A stretch of 64,000 nt of DNA from VRUE01 sp963817945 (GTDB taxonomy: Bacteria > Actinomycetota > Thermoleophilia > Solirubrobacterales > 70-9): assembly GCA_963817945.1 (NCBI GenBank), contig CAWFQH010000002.1, positions 62,001 through 126,000 of the forward strand. The letters are read 5' to 3'. The notes below the pieces were generated by a model. The model ran no database searches and was not told the origin of the DNA. It saw nothing but the letters and a program-made list of their open reading frames with translations. This document shows, in pieces, positions 55,084 through 63,854 of this stretch. The stretch's first letter is position 1. Each line of letters opens with the position of its first letter. The position numbers and the translations under genes were made by a program.

Positions 55084-56736
55084 TTGAGCAACGCCTTGGC
55101 CGTCGCCGGCCTGCTGACCGCGGCGACCGCGGCCGCCGCAGCGGTCCTTCTGGCGCCGGGGCGGCCGCGGTCGCTGGCAATGCTGCTGGCGCTCGTCCTC
55201 GGCCCAGCGCTGATCCTCGGCGACCAGTGGCATTCGCCGCAGATCGTCGATCTGCGCGAGGAGCCGGCGAGCTTTGCGGCTCTCGTCGCAGCCGCGATTG
55301 CCTCCAGCGCTGCCCTGGCGGCGGCCTTCCACCGCTGGCCCATCGTCCTGCCGCTGGCGATCGTCGCGGCGCTTCCGTTTCGCATCCCGCTCGAGGCTGG
55401 TGGAGACACCGCGAATCTGCTGGTGCCGCTCTACCTGGTGATTGCGGGTGGTGTTCTCTCCGCAGCGCTGGGCGAGTGGCAGGAGGGCGGGGGGGTCCAT
55501 CTGCGTGCTGGGTTTTTCGCCGGGCGCGTTGCGGCTCTCGCCGAGGCGGAGGGGCGAAAAACAGGACGCCGCACACAGATGAGACCCCCGGCCCTCCTGC
55601 CATTGGTTCTAGCGACCGTCGTCGTTCTCTATGCGGTTCAGACGCTGTACTCGCCCGACTTCTCGAAGAGCTTGCAGAACGTCTGCTTTTTCTTCGTTCC
55701 GTTCTCGCTGGTCTATGCCTTGCTGCGAGATGTCCAGTGGGATCGCACCCTGCTGACCTGGGCATTGCTAGTCGTCGCCTCGGAGGCAGTCGCCTTTGTC
55801 GCCGTGGGTTCCGTGGAGTACGTGACCAAGAGCTTGTTCTGGAATGACCAGGTGATCCGGTCGAACGAGTTCCACACTTACTTCCGCGTCAACTCGATCT
55901 TCTGGGATCCCAACATCTACGGTCGATATCTGGCGCTGGTCGTGACGGTCGCGATGGCAGCGCTGTTGTGGGCGAAGGAGCGCCGCATGTTGGCTGGGCT
56001 GACGGTGTTGGTGGCGGTCCTATGGCTCGGGCTCGTCCCGACCTTCTCGCAGTCGAGCTTCGCTGCACTGCTTGCCGGCCTGGCTGTGTTGGCTGCCTTG
56101 CGCTGGAGCTTGCGTTGGACGCTCGGAGCCGTCGCCATCGCGGCTGTGGCCGGCGTGATTGTCGTCCTCTTCGCCGGAGGCAACTCATCGATCAGCCCCT
56201 CGCGGATCAACCTCGATACCGGCGGGCGCCTCAACCTTGTCTCGGGTGGGGCTGAACTCTTCGCCGACCGTCCGCTCTGGGGCTACGGCGCCGGTTCCTT
56301 CCCCCGCGCCTACCGCGAACACATCGCGACCAAGAAAGCCCCCGTCTCCGTCTCCCACACGCAACCAGTAACGGTCGCAGCCGAGCAAGGCTTAATTGGA
56401 CTGTTGGCCTACGCCGCTCTCCTCCTGGCCGCTCTGTGGACGATGGCTACTGGCTTAGGCTCGCTATCCCGGCGTCCCGACCAGACCGCTCCTCCGGCGG
56501 GTGGCACAGGGGAAGGGGGGGTCGAGGACGCCCCCGCCCGCAGCGCCCCCCCTTCTCCTGTGACAGGACCCGCCGGCCGGAGCACTCTGATCGCCCGCGC
56601 CGCGGTCCTCGCCGCCTTCGCCGCCCTCCTCGTCCACACGATGGCCTACGCCGGCTTCTTCGAGGACCCGATCGCCTGGGTGCTCTTGGCGATGGGGGCG
56701 TCGCTGGCAGCCCTGCCGGTCCGCGCGGCGACGTAG
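55084..56736 (+). CDS. O-antigen ligase/polymerase-like (Wzy/WaaL) membrane protein
   Basis: About 550 residues from TTG 55084 (LSNALAVAGLL). At least ten membrane segments are visible. The Wzy_C-like block is in the second half: VLWLGLVPTFSQSSFAALLAGLAVLAAL and LVSGGAELFADRPLWGYGAGSFPRAYREH, then HTQPVTVAAEQGLIGLLAYAALLL. It would polymerise or ligate undecaprenyl-linked glycans outside the membrane. Two loops are extended by palindromic DNA: GGGVHLRAGFFAGR...RRTQM (element C2, 55491-55589) and PPAGGTGEGG...VTGPAG (element G2, 56494-56576). Confidence 0.85.
   Translation: MSNALAVAGLLTAATAAAAAVLLAPGRPRSLAMLLALVLGPALILGDQWHSPQIVDLREEPASFAALVAAAIASSAALAAAFHRWPIVLPLAIVAALPFRIPLEAGGDTANLLVPLYLVIAGGVLSAALGEWQEGGGVHLRAGFFAGRVAALAEAEGRKTGRRTQMRPPALLPLVLATVVVLYAVQTLYSPDFSKSLQNVCFFFVPFSLVYALLRDVQWDRTLLTWALLVVASEAVAFVAVGSVEYVTKSLFWNDQVIRSNEFHTYFRVNSIFWDPNIYGRYLALVVTVAMAALLWAKERRMLAGLTVLVAVLWLGLVPTFSQSSFAALLAGLAVLAALRWSLRWTLGAVAIAAVAGVIVVLFAGGNSSISPSRINLDTGGRLNLVSGGAELFADRPLWGYGAGSFPRAYREHIATKKAPVSVSHTQPVTVAAEQGLIGLLAYAALLLAALWTMATGLGSLSRRPDQTAPPAGGTGEGGVEDAPARSAPPSPVTGPAGRSTLIARAAVLAAFAALLVHTMAYAGFFEDPIAWVLLAMGASLAALPVRAAT
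55491..55589 (+). repeat. Coding palindromic element, family C copy 2
   Basis: About 99 bp inside the polymerase gene. The arms are GGGGGTC...CATCTGCGTG on the left and CACACAGATG...GACCCCC on the right, complementary apart from a few bulges, then GGTTTTTCGCC with GGCGAAAAAC. The centre shares TTTTTCG, GTTGCGG, GAGG and GCGAAAAA with element C1 (17830-17942). It is translated in frame as GGGVHLRAGFFAGR...KTGRRTQM. Confidence 0.65.
56494..56576 (+). repeat. Coding palindromic element, family G copy 2
   Basis: 83 bp inside the polymerase gene. The outer arms are CCGGCGGGT (56494-56502) and ACCCGCCGG (56568-56576). The inner arms CACAGGGGAAGGGGGG (56505-56520) and CCCCCCTTCTCCTGTG (56547-56562) have one G-T mismatch. 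GGC after the left arm and GACAGG before the right arm match copy 1. It codes PAGGTGEGG...TGPAG in the same frame and orientation as copy 1. Confidence 0.75.
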
Positions 56737-56743
56737 GCTCGTG

Positions 56744-56908
56744 AGGTGGTGGGTCCCACGGCCACGCACGCCTGGATGACGCACGTGACACTGCGCATAT
56801 CCGCGTCTTCGGGCTTGCCTTTGGCACCACCAAAGGCGGCACCCTGCATCCTTGATCTGCTTGGTCACGCACGCCCCCAGTCGCACGGGACCGTGGGACC
56901 CACCACCT
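56744..56908 (-). repeat. Palindromic element, family A copy 3
   Basis: 165 bp between the polymerase and flippase genes. The perfect 18-bp arms are AGGTGGTGGGTCCCACGG (56744-56761) and the complement at 56891-56908. On the minus strand it reads GACCAAGCAGATCAAGG, ATGCAGGG, a hairpin GCCTTTGG/CCAAAGGC and CCCGAAGACGCGGATATGCGC. It is the longest and most diverged of the four copies. The flippase ATG begins 2 nt after the right arm. Confidence 0.75.
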
Positions 56909-56909
56909 A

Positions 56910-58451
56910 ATGTCGGGATACCTGCGCCGCCTGGCGACCACCGGTGCCGCCTACACCGCGGCAAGCATCGTCTCGAAGCTGATCGCGGTCGCGCTGCTGC
57001 CGCTCTACACCCGCTTCCTCACGACGGCCGACTACGGCGTCGCCGAGGTGCTGTTCGCCGCGGTCGTCGCGGCCAGCATCGTCATCCGCTTCGGCGTGAT
57101 CGAGGCCGTGCTGCGCTTCTACTACAAGAGCGGCGAGGACCCGGGCGCCGCCGTCGCCAGCTCTTTCGCGGCGCTGTTCTGGTTCTCGACCGCTGCGGCC
57201 CTGATCGCGCTGCCGTTCGCCGAGCCGATCTCCGAAGCGCTGCTCGTCCGCCCGGCGCCGGACCTGGCCCGGATCGCGATCGGCGGTCTCTGGGTGGCGA
57301 CGCTGCACGAGTACCTGCTGACGCTGTTCCGGCTAGAGGAGCGGGCAAAGGCTTTCTTCACGGTGACGATCGCCAACGTGCTGGCGGCGATCGCGCTGAC
57401 CGTGGTCCTCGTCGTCGGCGAGGACGAGGGGGCCCGCGGCCTGCTGCTGGGCAGCTACGTCAGCGGCGCCGCCTTCGTGCTGGGCCTGATCTTCGTGCAC
57501 CGACGCCGCCTCTCGCTCCTGATCGACCGCGCCCTGCTACGGCGCATGCTGCGCTTCGGCCTGCCGACGATGCCGGCCGAGCTATCGCTATACGCGCTCA
57601 ACTTCGCCGACCGGATCATCATCTTTCGCATGCTGGGGGCCGCCGAGGCGGGGCTCTACGCGGTCGCGGTCAAGTTCGCGCAGGCTGTCAACGTCCTCGT
57701 TCGCGGCTTCCAGCTCGCTTGGCCACCGCTCGCCTACTCGATCCGCGACGACGGGGAGGCCCGCCGCCTCTACGCCGCGGTCGTCACCTGGTTCGTCGCC
57801 GGCTGCGCCTTCGTCGTCGTCGGCATCTGGCTGCTCGCGCGCTGGATCGCCCGCGCCCTGGCGGCGCCGGAGTTCTTCGAGTCCTACGAAGCAGTCGGCC
57901 TGATCTCCGCCGCGGTCACCCTCTACGCGCTCTACATGGTCCAGCTGGTGATCCTGGGCCGCACCGGCCGCACCGAGTTCAACCTCCCGGCGACGCTGGC
58001 GGCACTGGTCGTGAACGTCGTCCTCAACCTGATCCTGGTGCCACCGCTGGGGATAGTCGGCGCCGGCCTTGCCCTGGTCGCCTCCTACCTCGTCGTCGTG
58101 GCGCTGATGTACGTGTTCACGCAGCGGCTCTTTCCGGTCCCCTACGAATGGCTGCGCCTGCTCCGCATCCTGCTCGTCTCCGCTGCGCTCGTCGGCCTCG
58201 GCGAGCTATTGCTGCCGACCGACGGCTTCGTCGGGCTGGCCGCACGTGTCGCCCTCTGGCTGATCTACCCCGCCGTCCTTCTCCTCACTGGTTTCTTCAG
58301 CGCCGAGGAGCGCCGCTGGCTCTCCCGTCTCCGCCACCCCGGTGCTCTACTCGACCAGCTCCGGGCCGTGCGCGAGGAGCCCCCCGCTGTCGATGGGAAG
58401 CTGCCCGAGGCTTACGAGGCCGTTCGCATCGACGAAGACGCCCGCCCCTGA
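56910..58451 (+). CDS. Polysaccharide flippase (Wzx/MOP superfamily)
   Basis: 513 residues with about 12-14 membrane segments. TGAAYTAASIVSKLIAVALLPLYTRFLTTADYGVAEVLFA is the typical Wzx N-terminus. FGLPTMPAELSLYALNFADRIIIFRMLGAAEAGLYAVAVKFAQAV marks the second half. It would move undecaprenyl-linked oligosaccharide across the membrane for the neighbouring polymerase. Its start lies directly against palindromic element A3. Its stop and that of the convergent glycosyltransferase form a small mirrored CCTGA/TCAGG. Confidence 0.92.
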   Translation: MSGYLRRLATTGAAYTAASIVSKLIAVALLPLYTRFLTTADYGVAEVLFAAVVAASIVIRFGVIEAVLRFYYKSGEDPGAAVASSFAALFWFSTAAALIALPFAEPISEALLVRPAPDLARIAIGGLWVATLHEYLLTLFRLEERAKAFFTVTIANVLAAIALTVVLVVGEDEGARGLLLGSYVSGAAFVLGLIFVHRRRLSLLIDRALLRRMLRFGLPTMPAELSLYALNFADRIIIFRMLGAAEAGLYAVAVKFAQAVNVLVRGFQLAWPPLAYSIRDDGEARRLYAAVVTWFVAGCAFVVVGIWLLARWIARALAAPEFFESYEAVGLISAAVTLYALYMVQLVILGRTGRTEFNLPATLAALVVNVVLNLILVPPLGIVGAGLALVASYLVVVALMYVFTQRLFPVPYEWLRLLRILLVSAALVGLGELLLPTDGFVGLAARVALWLIYPAVLLLTGFFSAEERRWLSRLRHPGALLDQLRAVREEPPAVDGKLPEAYEAVRIDEDARP

Positions 58452-58457
58452 CGGGCC

Positions 58458-59384
58458 TCAGGCGGAAGTGGCTTTGTCCTTTATCCCTTCGCCGCGGTAG
58501 GGGAGCAGCGCCTGGCGGGCGTGCGCCCAGTAGATCCTGGCGGGACGGTTCGGCAGGACGGTCGCGGCGAGGGCGCGGAGGGCGTAGGACCAGGCGGTGA
58601 GGAGGCGGACGGCGAGGGCGGCCGGGCGCGAGTGGTGCACCCGCATGTACCTATCTCGATTGCGGTGGAATTCGACGATGCGCGGCAGGCCGGCGCCGAG
58701 GTCGGTCGAGAGCTGGTCGTGGTGGACCGCCTCGGCCGCCGGAACGAAGAGCGTGCGCCAGCCGGCGTCGGCGAGCCGCCTGCAGAGGTCACACTCGTCG
58801 TAATAGACGAAGAAGGCGGGGTCGAGGTAGCCGACCTCGGCCACTGCCGTGCGGCGAACGAGCAGAGCGCTCGACTGCGCCCAGTCAACCGCTCTGGTTT
58901 CACCGCCTCGGCTCTGCACGGTGAAGCGGCGGTGCAGGAAGAGAGCGCCGATCGCCGCCGTCGCGACGCCCGGGAAGCGCCAGGCGCAGGGAACGGGATC
59001 TCCTGCCGAGTCGAGCAGCTGGGCACCGGCGGCGGCGGCCCCCGGGTCGGAGTCGAGGGCACCGACGAGCGCCGCCGCCGCGCCCGGCTGCAGCTCGGAG
59101 TCCTCGTTCAGCAGCAAGCAGTACTGGCCCGCCGCCTCCCGCAGCAGAGTCGAGTCGTTCTCGGCCTTGCCAGTCCGGCGCTCGAGCGCGATCAGACGGA
59201 CCCCGCCTCCGCGCTCCCTAACCGCCTCTGCCGATCCGTCCTCGGAGGCGTTGTCGAGGACGAGGATCTCCCGCTCCAGATCGGCCGGATGGGTTCGCTC
59301 GATCGCGTCGATGCAGGCGAGCAGTTGCTCGCGGCCGTTGGTGTTCACGACGCAGTAGGAGAGCGTGGGCGCCACGCCGGCCAC
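58458..59384 (-). CDS. Family 2 glycosyltransferase (rhamnosyltransferase-like)
   Basis: 308 residues, GT-A fold. SYCVVNTNGREQLLACIDAI, EILVLDNASEDGSAEAV, LLLNEDSELQPGAAAAL (DxD-type NED region), AQSSALLVRRTAVAEVGYLDPAFFVYYDECDLCRRL, then a C-terminal helix region. ALLVRR...GxxDExFFxYxEDxDL is typical of WbbL-like rhamnosyl or galactofuranosyl transferases. It is divergent from the next transferase with a 14-nt gap, so the two promoters must overlap each other's coding regions. Confidence 0.9.
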   Translation of the reverse strand: MAGVAPTLSYCVVNTNGREQLLACIDAIERTHPADLEREILVLDNASEDGSAEAVRERGGGVRLIALERRTGKAENDSTLLREAAGQYCLLLNEDSELQPGAAAALVGALDSDPGAAAAGAQLLDSAGDPVPCAWRFPGVATAAIGALFLHRRFTVQSRGGETRAVDWAQSSALLVRRTAVAEVGYLDPAFFVYYDECDLCRRLADAGWRTLFVPAAEAVHHDQLSTDLGAGLPRIVEFHRNRDRYMRVHHSRPAALAVRLLTAWSYALRALAATVLPNRPARIYWAHARQALLPYRGEGIKDKATSA

Positions 59385-59398
59385 GATAATCGTCGGCG

Positions 59399-60511
59399 AT
59401 GAGGGTGCAGCTGGTCGATCCGTCGGCGTTCACGCCGCCCTACGACCGTTCGCTCGCCGCCGCGCTGGCGCGTCAGGGTGCCGACGTGGAGCTGCTGACC
59501 AGCCGCTTCCTCTACGGGCCGGTACCGGCTGCGGACGGCTACCAAGTGCAGAAGAGCTTCTACCGTCGCACCGCAGCACGCGGCCTCGAGGCACCGGCCC
59601 GCCGCGCCTTCAAGCTGGCCGAGCACGTGCCGGACATGCTGCGCTTTCGTCGCAATGTCGACGCCGACGTCCTCCACTACCAGTGGCTGACCGTGCCCGC
59701 GCTCGACGCCAGTCTGCTGCCCGCCCTGCGGCCGCGGCTGATGACGGCGCACTACATCCTGCCGCCGCAACCAAGCCGCCGCCAGGTCGCGATGGCCCGT
59801 CGCGTCTTCAGGCGCATGGACGCGGTGATCGCCCACTCCGAGCACGGAGCAGCCCGGCTGCGCGACGAGGTCGGCCTCGACCCCGACCGGGTGCGCGTCG
59901 TCCACCACGGCGCCTTTGACTACCTGACGCGGTTGCCGCAGGAGATGCCGCTGCCGAACGAGCTGGAGGGGGCCGAGGGTCCCGTGATCCTCTTCTTCGG
60001 GCTGCTGCGTCCCTACAAGGGGCTCGACACCCTGCTCGAAGCCTTTCGCCATGTCGACGGAGCGGAGCTGTGGATCGTCGGCAACCCGCGCCTGGATGTG
60101 GGACCGCTGCGCGACCTCGCCCGTCAGGCGTCCGGTCGGGTCCGCTTCCTCACCCGCTTCGTCGATGAGGCTGAGATCCCGGCGATCTTCCGCCGCGCGG
60201 ACGTCGTCGTCCTTCCCTACCACGATGCCGAGCACTCCGGCGTCCTCTACACCGGCCTCGCCTTCGGCAAGCCGCTGGTCCTCAGCGCTGTCGGCGGCTT
60301 TCCCGAGGTTGCCTCGCAGGGCGCCGCCCGAGTGGTCCCACCGGGGGACCCGGACGCCCTGGCCGCGGCGCTCGACGAGCTGGTGAGGAACGAGCAGGCG
60401 CGGATGGAGCTTGCCGCTGCTGCCGAGCGGGCCGCTGCCGGCGCCTATTCCTGGGACGCCGCGGCGGTGCAGACGCTTGCCTTCTACGGCGAGCTGCTCG
60501 CCGAACGCTGA
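59399..60511 (+). CDS. Family 4 glycosyltransferase
   Basis: 370 residues, GT-B fold. The N-terminal domain has VQLVDPSAFTPPYDRSLAAALARQGADVELLT and LMTAHYILPP. The C-terminal donor domain has VILFFGLLRPYKGLDTLLEAFRHV and DVVVLPYHDAEHSGVLYTGLAFGKPLVLSAVGGFPEVA, which includes the ExxxxxxxxE-like nucleotide-sugar motif region. It is a retaining transferase acting in the cytosol on the lipid-linked glycan. A palindrome follows the stop. Confidence 0.92.
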   Translation: MRVQLVDPSAFTPPYDRSLAAALARQGADVELLTSRFLYGPVPAADGYQVQKSFYRRTAARGLEAPARRAFKLAEHVPDMLRFRRNVDADVLHYQWLTVPALDASLLPALRPRLMTAHYILPPQPSRRQVAMARRVFRRMDAVIAHSEHGAARLRDEVGLDPDRVRVVHHGAFDYLTRLPQEMPLPNELEGAEGPVILFFGLLRPYKGLDTLLEAFRHVDGAELWIVGNPRLDVGPLRDLARQASGRVRFLTRFVDEAEIPAIFRRADVVVLPYHDAEHSGVLYTGLAFGKPLVLSAVGGFPEVASQGAARVVPPGDPDALAAALDELVRNEQARMELAAAAERAAAGAYSWDAAAVQTLAFYGELLAER

Positions 60512-60514
60512 TTC

Positions 60515-60563
60515 CTTCCGGTGTTCCTTTTGCACCTATAGAGAACAAAACGAACACCGGAAG
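60515..60563. repeat. Palindrome between two glycosyltransferase genes
   Basis: Perfect 12-bp arms CTTCCGGTGTTC (60515-60526) and GAACACCGGAAG (60552-60563), extended inward by TTTT/AAAA. The AT-rich centre TGCACCTATAGAGAAC is unlike the surrounding DNA. It starts 4 nt after the upstream stop codon. Confidence 0.65.
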
Positions 60564-60577
60564 CAGATAATCCGCCG

Positions 60578-61708
60578 GTGCTCGCCGTCGCCATCGTCTT
60601 CTGGGTCAGCCTTGCCCTGATCCTCTACACCCACCTCGGCTACCCGCTGGTGCTGCGGGCGCTGGTGGCGCTGCGCCGCAGCCCGACCCTGCGGCCAGGC
60701 ACCTGGGAGGAGCTGCCGCGCGTCTCCCTCATCGTCGCCGCCTACGACGAGGGGGAGTCGATCGCGACCAAGGTCGCCAACGCGCTCGCGCTCGACTACC
60801 CGCGCGAGCGGCTCGAGATCGTCGTTGCCTCCGACGGCTCCGCCGACGGCACCGCCAAGCGCGCCCGCGCTGCCGGCGCCGATCTCGTCCTCGACCTGCC
60901 ACGGGGCGGCAAGGTGGCCGCCCAGAACGCCGCTGCTGGGCGCGCCGGCGGCGAGATCCTTGCCTTCTCCGACGCCAACAGCGCCTGGTCCCGCGACGCG
61001 CTGCGGCGTCTTATCGAGCCGTTCGCCGATCCCTCGGTTGGCTACGCCTGCGGTCAGGTCCGCTTCCTCGACCCCGACGGCGACAACCTCGAGGGCGCCT
61101 ACTGGCGCTATGAGATGAGGGTGCGCGAGATGGAGTCTGCCTTGGCCGGGGTCACCGCCGGCAACGGCGGCATCTACGCGGTGCGCCGTGACGCCTATCT
61201 GGCCTTGCCTGCCTCTGGTAGCCACGACCTCTCCTTCCCCTTCTTGCTGGCAAAGCGCGGGTTGCGCTCGGTCTACGTCCCCTGGGCGGCCGCCGAGGAG
61301 AAGATGGTGCCGACGCTGGAGGGGGAGTTCGCCCGCAAGCGGCGGATGATGGTTGGGCTCTGGGACATCGTCGTCGGCGAAGGGATGCTGCACCCGCGCG
61401 GCTATTCCTCCGCCTACGCCTTCGAGATCGCGTCGCACCGCCTGCTGCGCTACGCGACGCCGTTCCTGCACCTAATCGTGCTGGTGGCGAACGTTGCGCT
61501 GCTCGGTGAGGGTTGGGTCTACGCCGTGACTCTTGTCGTCCAGCTCGCCATTCTCGCCGCGGCGGCGCTGGGCAGGTGGCTGCCGTTGGCCCCCCTCCGC
61601 GTCGCCCGCTACTACACGATGACCACCGCCTCGATCGCGGCCGGGCTTTGGGACCGCTTCCGTCATGGCGTCCCAGGGACCTGGGAGAAGGCGGAAGGCA
61701 CCAGGTGA
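60578..61708 (+). CDS. Membrane-bound family 2 glycosyltransferase
   Basis: 376 residues from GTG 60578. One N-terminal membrane segment (VAIVFWVSLALILYTHLGYPLVL), a GT-A domain with VSLIVAAYDEGESIATKVANAL, IVVASDGSADGTAKRA, ILAFSDANSAWSRDAL (DxN/D metal site) and RKRRMMVGLWDIV (QxxRW-like), then about two C-terminal segments. This is the processive or polyprenyl-linked type seen in capsule loci. It lies 3 nt before the initiating sugar transferase gene. Confidence 0.9.
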   Translation: MLAVAIVFWVSLALILYTHLGYPLVLRALVALRRSPTLRPGTWEELPRVSLIVAAYDEGESIATKVANALALDYPRERLEIVVASDGSADGTAKRARAAGADLVLDLPRGGKVAAQNAAAGRAGGEILAFSDANSAWSRDALRRLIEPFADPSVGYACGQVRFLDPDGDNLEGAYWRYEMRVREMESALAGVTAGNGGIYAVRRDAYLALPASGSHDLSFPFLLAKRGLRSVYVPWAAAEEKMVPTLEGEFARKRRMMVGLWDIVVGEGMLHPRGYSSAYAFEIASHRLLRYATPFLHLIVLVANVALLGEGWVYAVTLVVQLAILAAAALGRWLPLAPLRVARYYTMTTASIAAGLWDRFRHGVPGTWEKAEGTR

Positions 61709-61711
61709 GAA

Positions 61712-62275
61712 ATGCCTAGATTCTTCGACATCCTCGTCGCGGCGCTCGCCCTCGTCGTCCTCTCTCCCGTCCTCGCAATCGCCGCGGTTGCGATCAAGCT
61801 CGGCAGCCCGGGTTCGGTGATCTACCGGCAGTGGCGGGTCGGCAAGGACGGGCGCGAGTTCGAGCTGCTGAAGCTGCGGACGATGGTGCAGGGCTCCGAC
61901 CCCGTCGGCATCGGCGTCGCGATCACCCGCGACGACCCACGCGTGACCCGCGCCGGCCGTTACCTGCGCCGCACCTCGCTCGACGAGTTGCCGAATCTGG
62001 TCAACGTCTTGCGCGGCGAGATGGCGATCGTCGGCCCGCGCCCGACGATCCCAGCCCAGGTGGTGGACTACACCCCGCACCAACGACGCCGCCACGAGGT
62101 CCGGCCAGGTCTGACGGGCTGGGCCCAGGTCCAGGGCCGCGCCGGGATCCCCTGGGAGGAGCGAATCGAGCTGGACATCGAGTACGTCGACCGCCGCAGC
62201 GCCTTCCTCGACCTTCGCATCCTCGCCAAGACCACCTGGCTGCTGATAACCGGCCACGGCCTCGCGCCGGACTAG
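61712..62275 (+). CDS. Initiating sugar-phosphate transferase (bacterial sugar transferase family)
   Basis: 187 residues, the short monotopic form. It has the N-terminal reentrant helix RFFDILVAALALVVLSPVLAIAAVAIKL, YRQWRVGKDGREFELLKLRTM, RRTSLDELPNLVNVLRGEMAIVGPRP and RPGLTGWAQVQGR. It transfers a sugar phosphate to undecaprenyl phosphate, the first membrane step of the repeat unit. Its place in the middle of the locus with flippase, polymerase and GTs supports this. Confidence 0.95.
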   Translation: MPRFFDILVAALALVVLSPVLAIAAVAIKLGSPGSVIYRQWRVGKDGREFELLKLRTMVQGSDPVGIGVAITRDDPRVTRAGRYLRRTSLDELPNLVNVLRGEMAIVGPRPTIPAQVVDYTPHQRRRHEVRPGLTGWAQVQGRAGIPWEERIELDIEYVDRRSAFLDLRILAKTTWLLITGHGLAPD

Positions 62276-62285
62276 GGTTCGACCC

Positions 62286-62837
62286 ATGAGCGAGCGACCC
62301 GCAGTCAGCCTGCGCCCCTTCCAGCCGGGCGACGCCGACGCTGTCCACCGCTGGTTCAACAACCCGGAGGCGACGCGGACGCTGATGGAGCAGCGTAAGA
62401 GCTTCTCACGCGCGGAAGCCGTCGCCTGGGTGACCCGGGCACTGGATGACTCGGGCGAGGATCGCAAGTACGCGATCGTGGTCGAGGGATACGGGGAGCC
62501 AGTCGGCTTCACCGCCCTCTACGGCCTCTTCCGCCAGACGGCCCCCGAGCTGGGGGCGCTGATCGGTGACGACGTTCGCGGCAAGGGGGTCGGTCGGCGG
62601 GCCGAGGCGCTGACGATCGCCAAGGCTTTCGACGAGTTCGGCGCCCATCGGGTCTACGGACGCATCCCGGGCCGCAATGAGGTGGCGAAGAAGACGGTCG
62701 CAGGGCTCGGCTGGAAGCACGAGGGGACGCTGCGCCACCACCTCGCCCGCCCCGACGGCGTCGACGACTGCGAGGTCTGGGGCGTCCTCCCGGACGAGTT
62801 CCGGGCGGCCGCCGCGGACCTGCTCGGCCCGGCGTGA
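62286..62837 (+). CDS. GNAT-family N-acetyltransferase (RimJ/RimL-like)
   Basis: 183 residues. SLRPFQPGDADAVHRWFNNPEATRTLMEQRKSF and YAIVVEGYGEPVGFTALYGLF lead to the acetyl-CoA loop DDVRGKGVGRRAEALTIAKAFDEF and VYGRIPGRNEVAKKTVAGLGWKHEGTLRHH. In polysaccharide loci such enzymes commonly acetylate amino sugars, as in making N-acetylated deoxysugars. Substrate is inferred only from context. It overlaps the following gene by 4 nt (GTGA). Confidence 0.85.
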   Translation: MSERPAVSLRPFQPGDADAVHRWFNNPEATRTLMEQRKSFSRAEAVAWVTRALDDSGEDRKYAIVVEGYGEPVGFTALYGLFRQTAPELGALIGDDVRGKGVGRRAEALTIAKAFDEFGAHRVYGRIPGRNEVAKKTVAGLGWKHEGTLRHHLARPDGVDDCEVWGVLPDEFRAAAADLLGPA

Positions 62838-63766
62838 GCGCAGCGGCCGAGTTAATTGCCGATGCCGGCGAGACGGCCGCGGTCAATGACGAGTTCTTCC
62901 GCTCGCCTGCGTTCCTGGAGGCCGAAGGGGTCACGCACACGCTGAGGATCGTCGCCGAGGGCCGCGAGCTGCTAGCGCCGGTGATCGTGCGGCCGATCCC
63001 CGACAGCGATGAGGTCGACGCAATCTCTCCCTACGGCTACCCGGGCTTCACTTCCTCCGATGACATCCCTCTCGATCCGGCGTCAGTGGATTTCTCCGCC
63101 ACCGGCCTCGTCAGCCTCTTCATCCGCCACGCGCTCGGCGAGCCGCCACTGGCGGGCGCCAGGGAACGCAACGTGGTCCAGATTGCCGACCCCAGGCTGC
63201 CGCGCAAGAGTCGCGGCAGCGACCGTAACCAGATCAATCGCAACCGACGCGCCGGCTTCGAGGTGGCGCTCGTCCCCGGCCCGGAGACGAGCGCGGAGGA
63301 CCGCGCCGGCTTCCTCGCCGCCTACGAGCAAACGATGCGCCGTACCGAGGCGGCAGAGCACTACTTCTTCGGTGCTTCCTACTTCGCGCGGCTGTTCGCC
63401 TCGCCGCTGGCCTGGCTCGCCACCGCCAGGGCGCCGGGCGGAGAGGTTGCTGCCGCCTCGCTCGCCGTCCGCAGCGACGGCTTCCTCCACTACTACCTGA
63501 GCGGATCCGTCGACACCTATCTGCGCGATTCACCGATGAAGAACGTCGTTGCGGCGCTGATCGAGTTCGCCGCCGAACGGGACCTGCCACTCAACCTCGG
63601 CGGCGGCATCTCCAGCGGCGACCGGCTGGAGGAGTTCAAGCGCGGCTTCGCCAACCGCCAGCAGGTGTGGCGCACCTCGGAGATCGTCTGCGATCAGGCC
63701 GCCTACGAGCGGCTATCCACCGGCCGAGAGGCAAGCGACTTCTTCCCCGCCTACAGGTCGAGCTGA
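62834..63766 (+). CDS. FemAB/BioF2-like acyltransferase
   Basis: 310 residues, a double GNAT fold. It has LLAPVIVRPIPDSDEVDAISPYGYPGF in the N-terminal half and RNRRAGFEVALV. The C-terminal half has GEVAAASLAVRSDGFLHYYLSGSVDTYLRDSPMKNVVAALIEFAAERDLPLNLGGGISSGDRLEEFKRGF, typical of peptidoglycan-bridge or exopolysaccharide-associated FemAB-like enzymes. It may transfer an aminoacyl or acyl group to the surface glycan. Its TGA lies in the left arm of element A4. Confidence 0.8.
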   Translation: MSAAAELIADAGETAAVNDEFFRSPAFLEAEGVTHTLRIVAEGRELLAPVIVRPIPDSDEVDAISPYGYPGFTSSDDIPLDPASVDFSATGLVSLFIRHALGEPPLAGARERNVVQIADPRLPRKSRGSDRNQINRNRRAGFEVALVPGPETSAEDRAGFLAAYEQTMRRTEAAEHYFFGASYFARLFASPLAWLATARAPGGEVAAASLAVRSDGFLHYYLSGSVDTYLRDSPMKNVVAALIEFAAERDLPLNLGGGISSGDRLEEFKRGFANRQQVWRTSEIVCDQAAYERLSTGREASDFFPAYRSS

Positions 63767-63854
63767 GCGGCCAAGCAGATCAAGGACGCAGGGAGCGTGG
63801 CGTGCTCCGCACGCGAGCGACCGAGGACGCAGAGATGCGCCGGCGGCGTCAGCT
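63761..63854 (+). repeat. Palindromic element, family A copy 4
   Basis: 94 bp between convergent genes. The short arms AGCTGA (63761-63766) and TCAGCT (63849-63854) contain the stop codons of both flanking genes. The core reads GCCAAGCAGATCAAGG, ACGCAGGGAGC, a hairpin GCGTGC-TCC-GCACGC and CCGAGGACGCAGAGATGCGC, matching the other copies closely. Confidence 0.78.
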
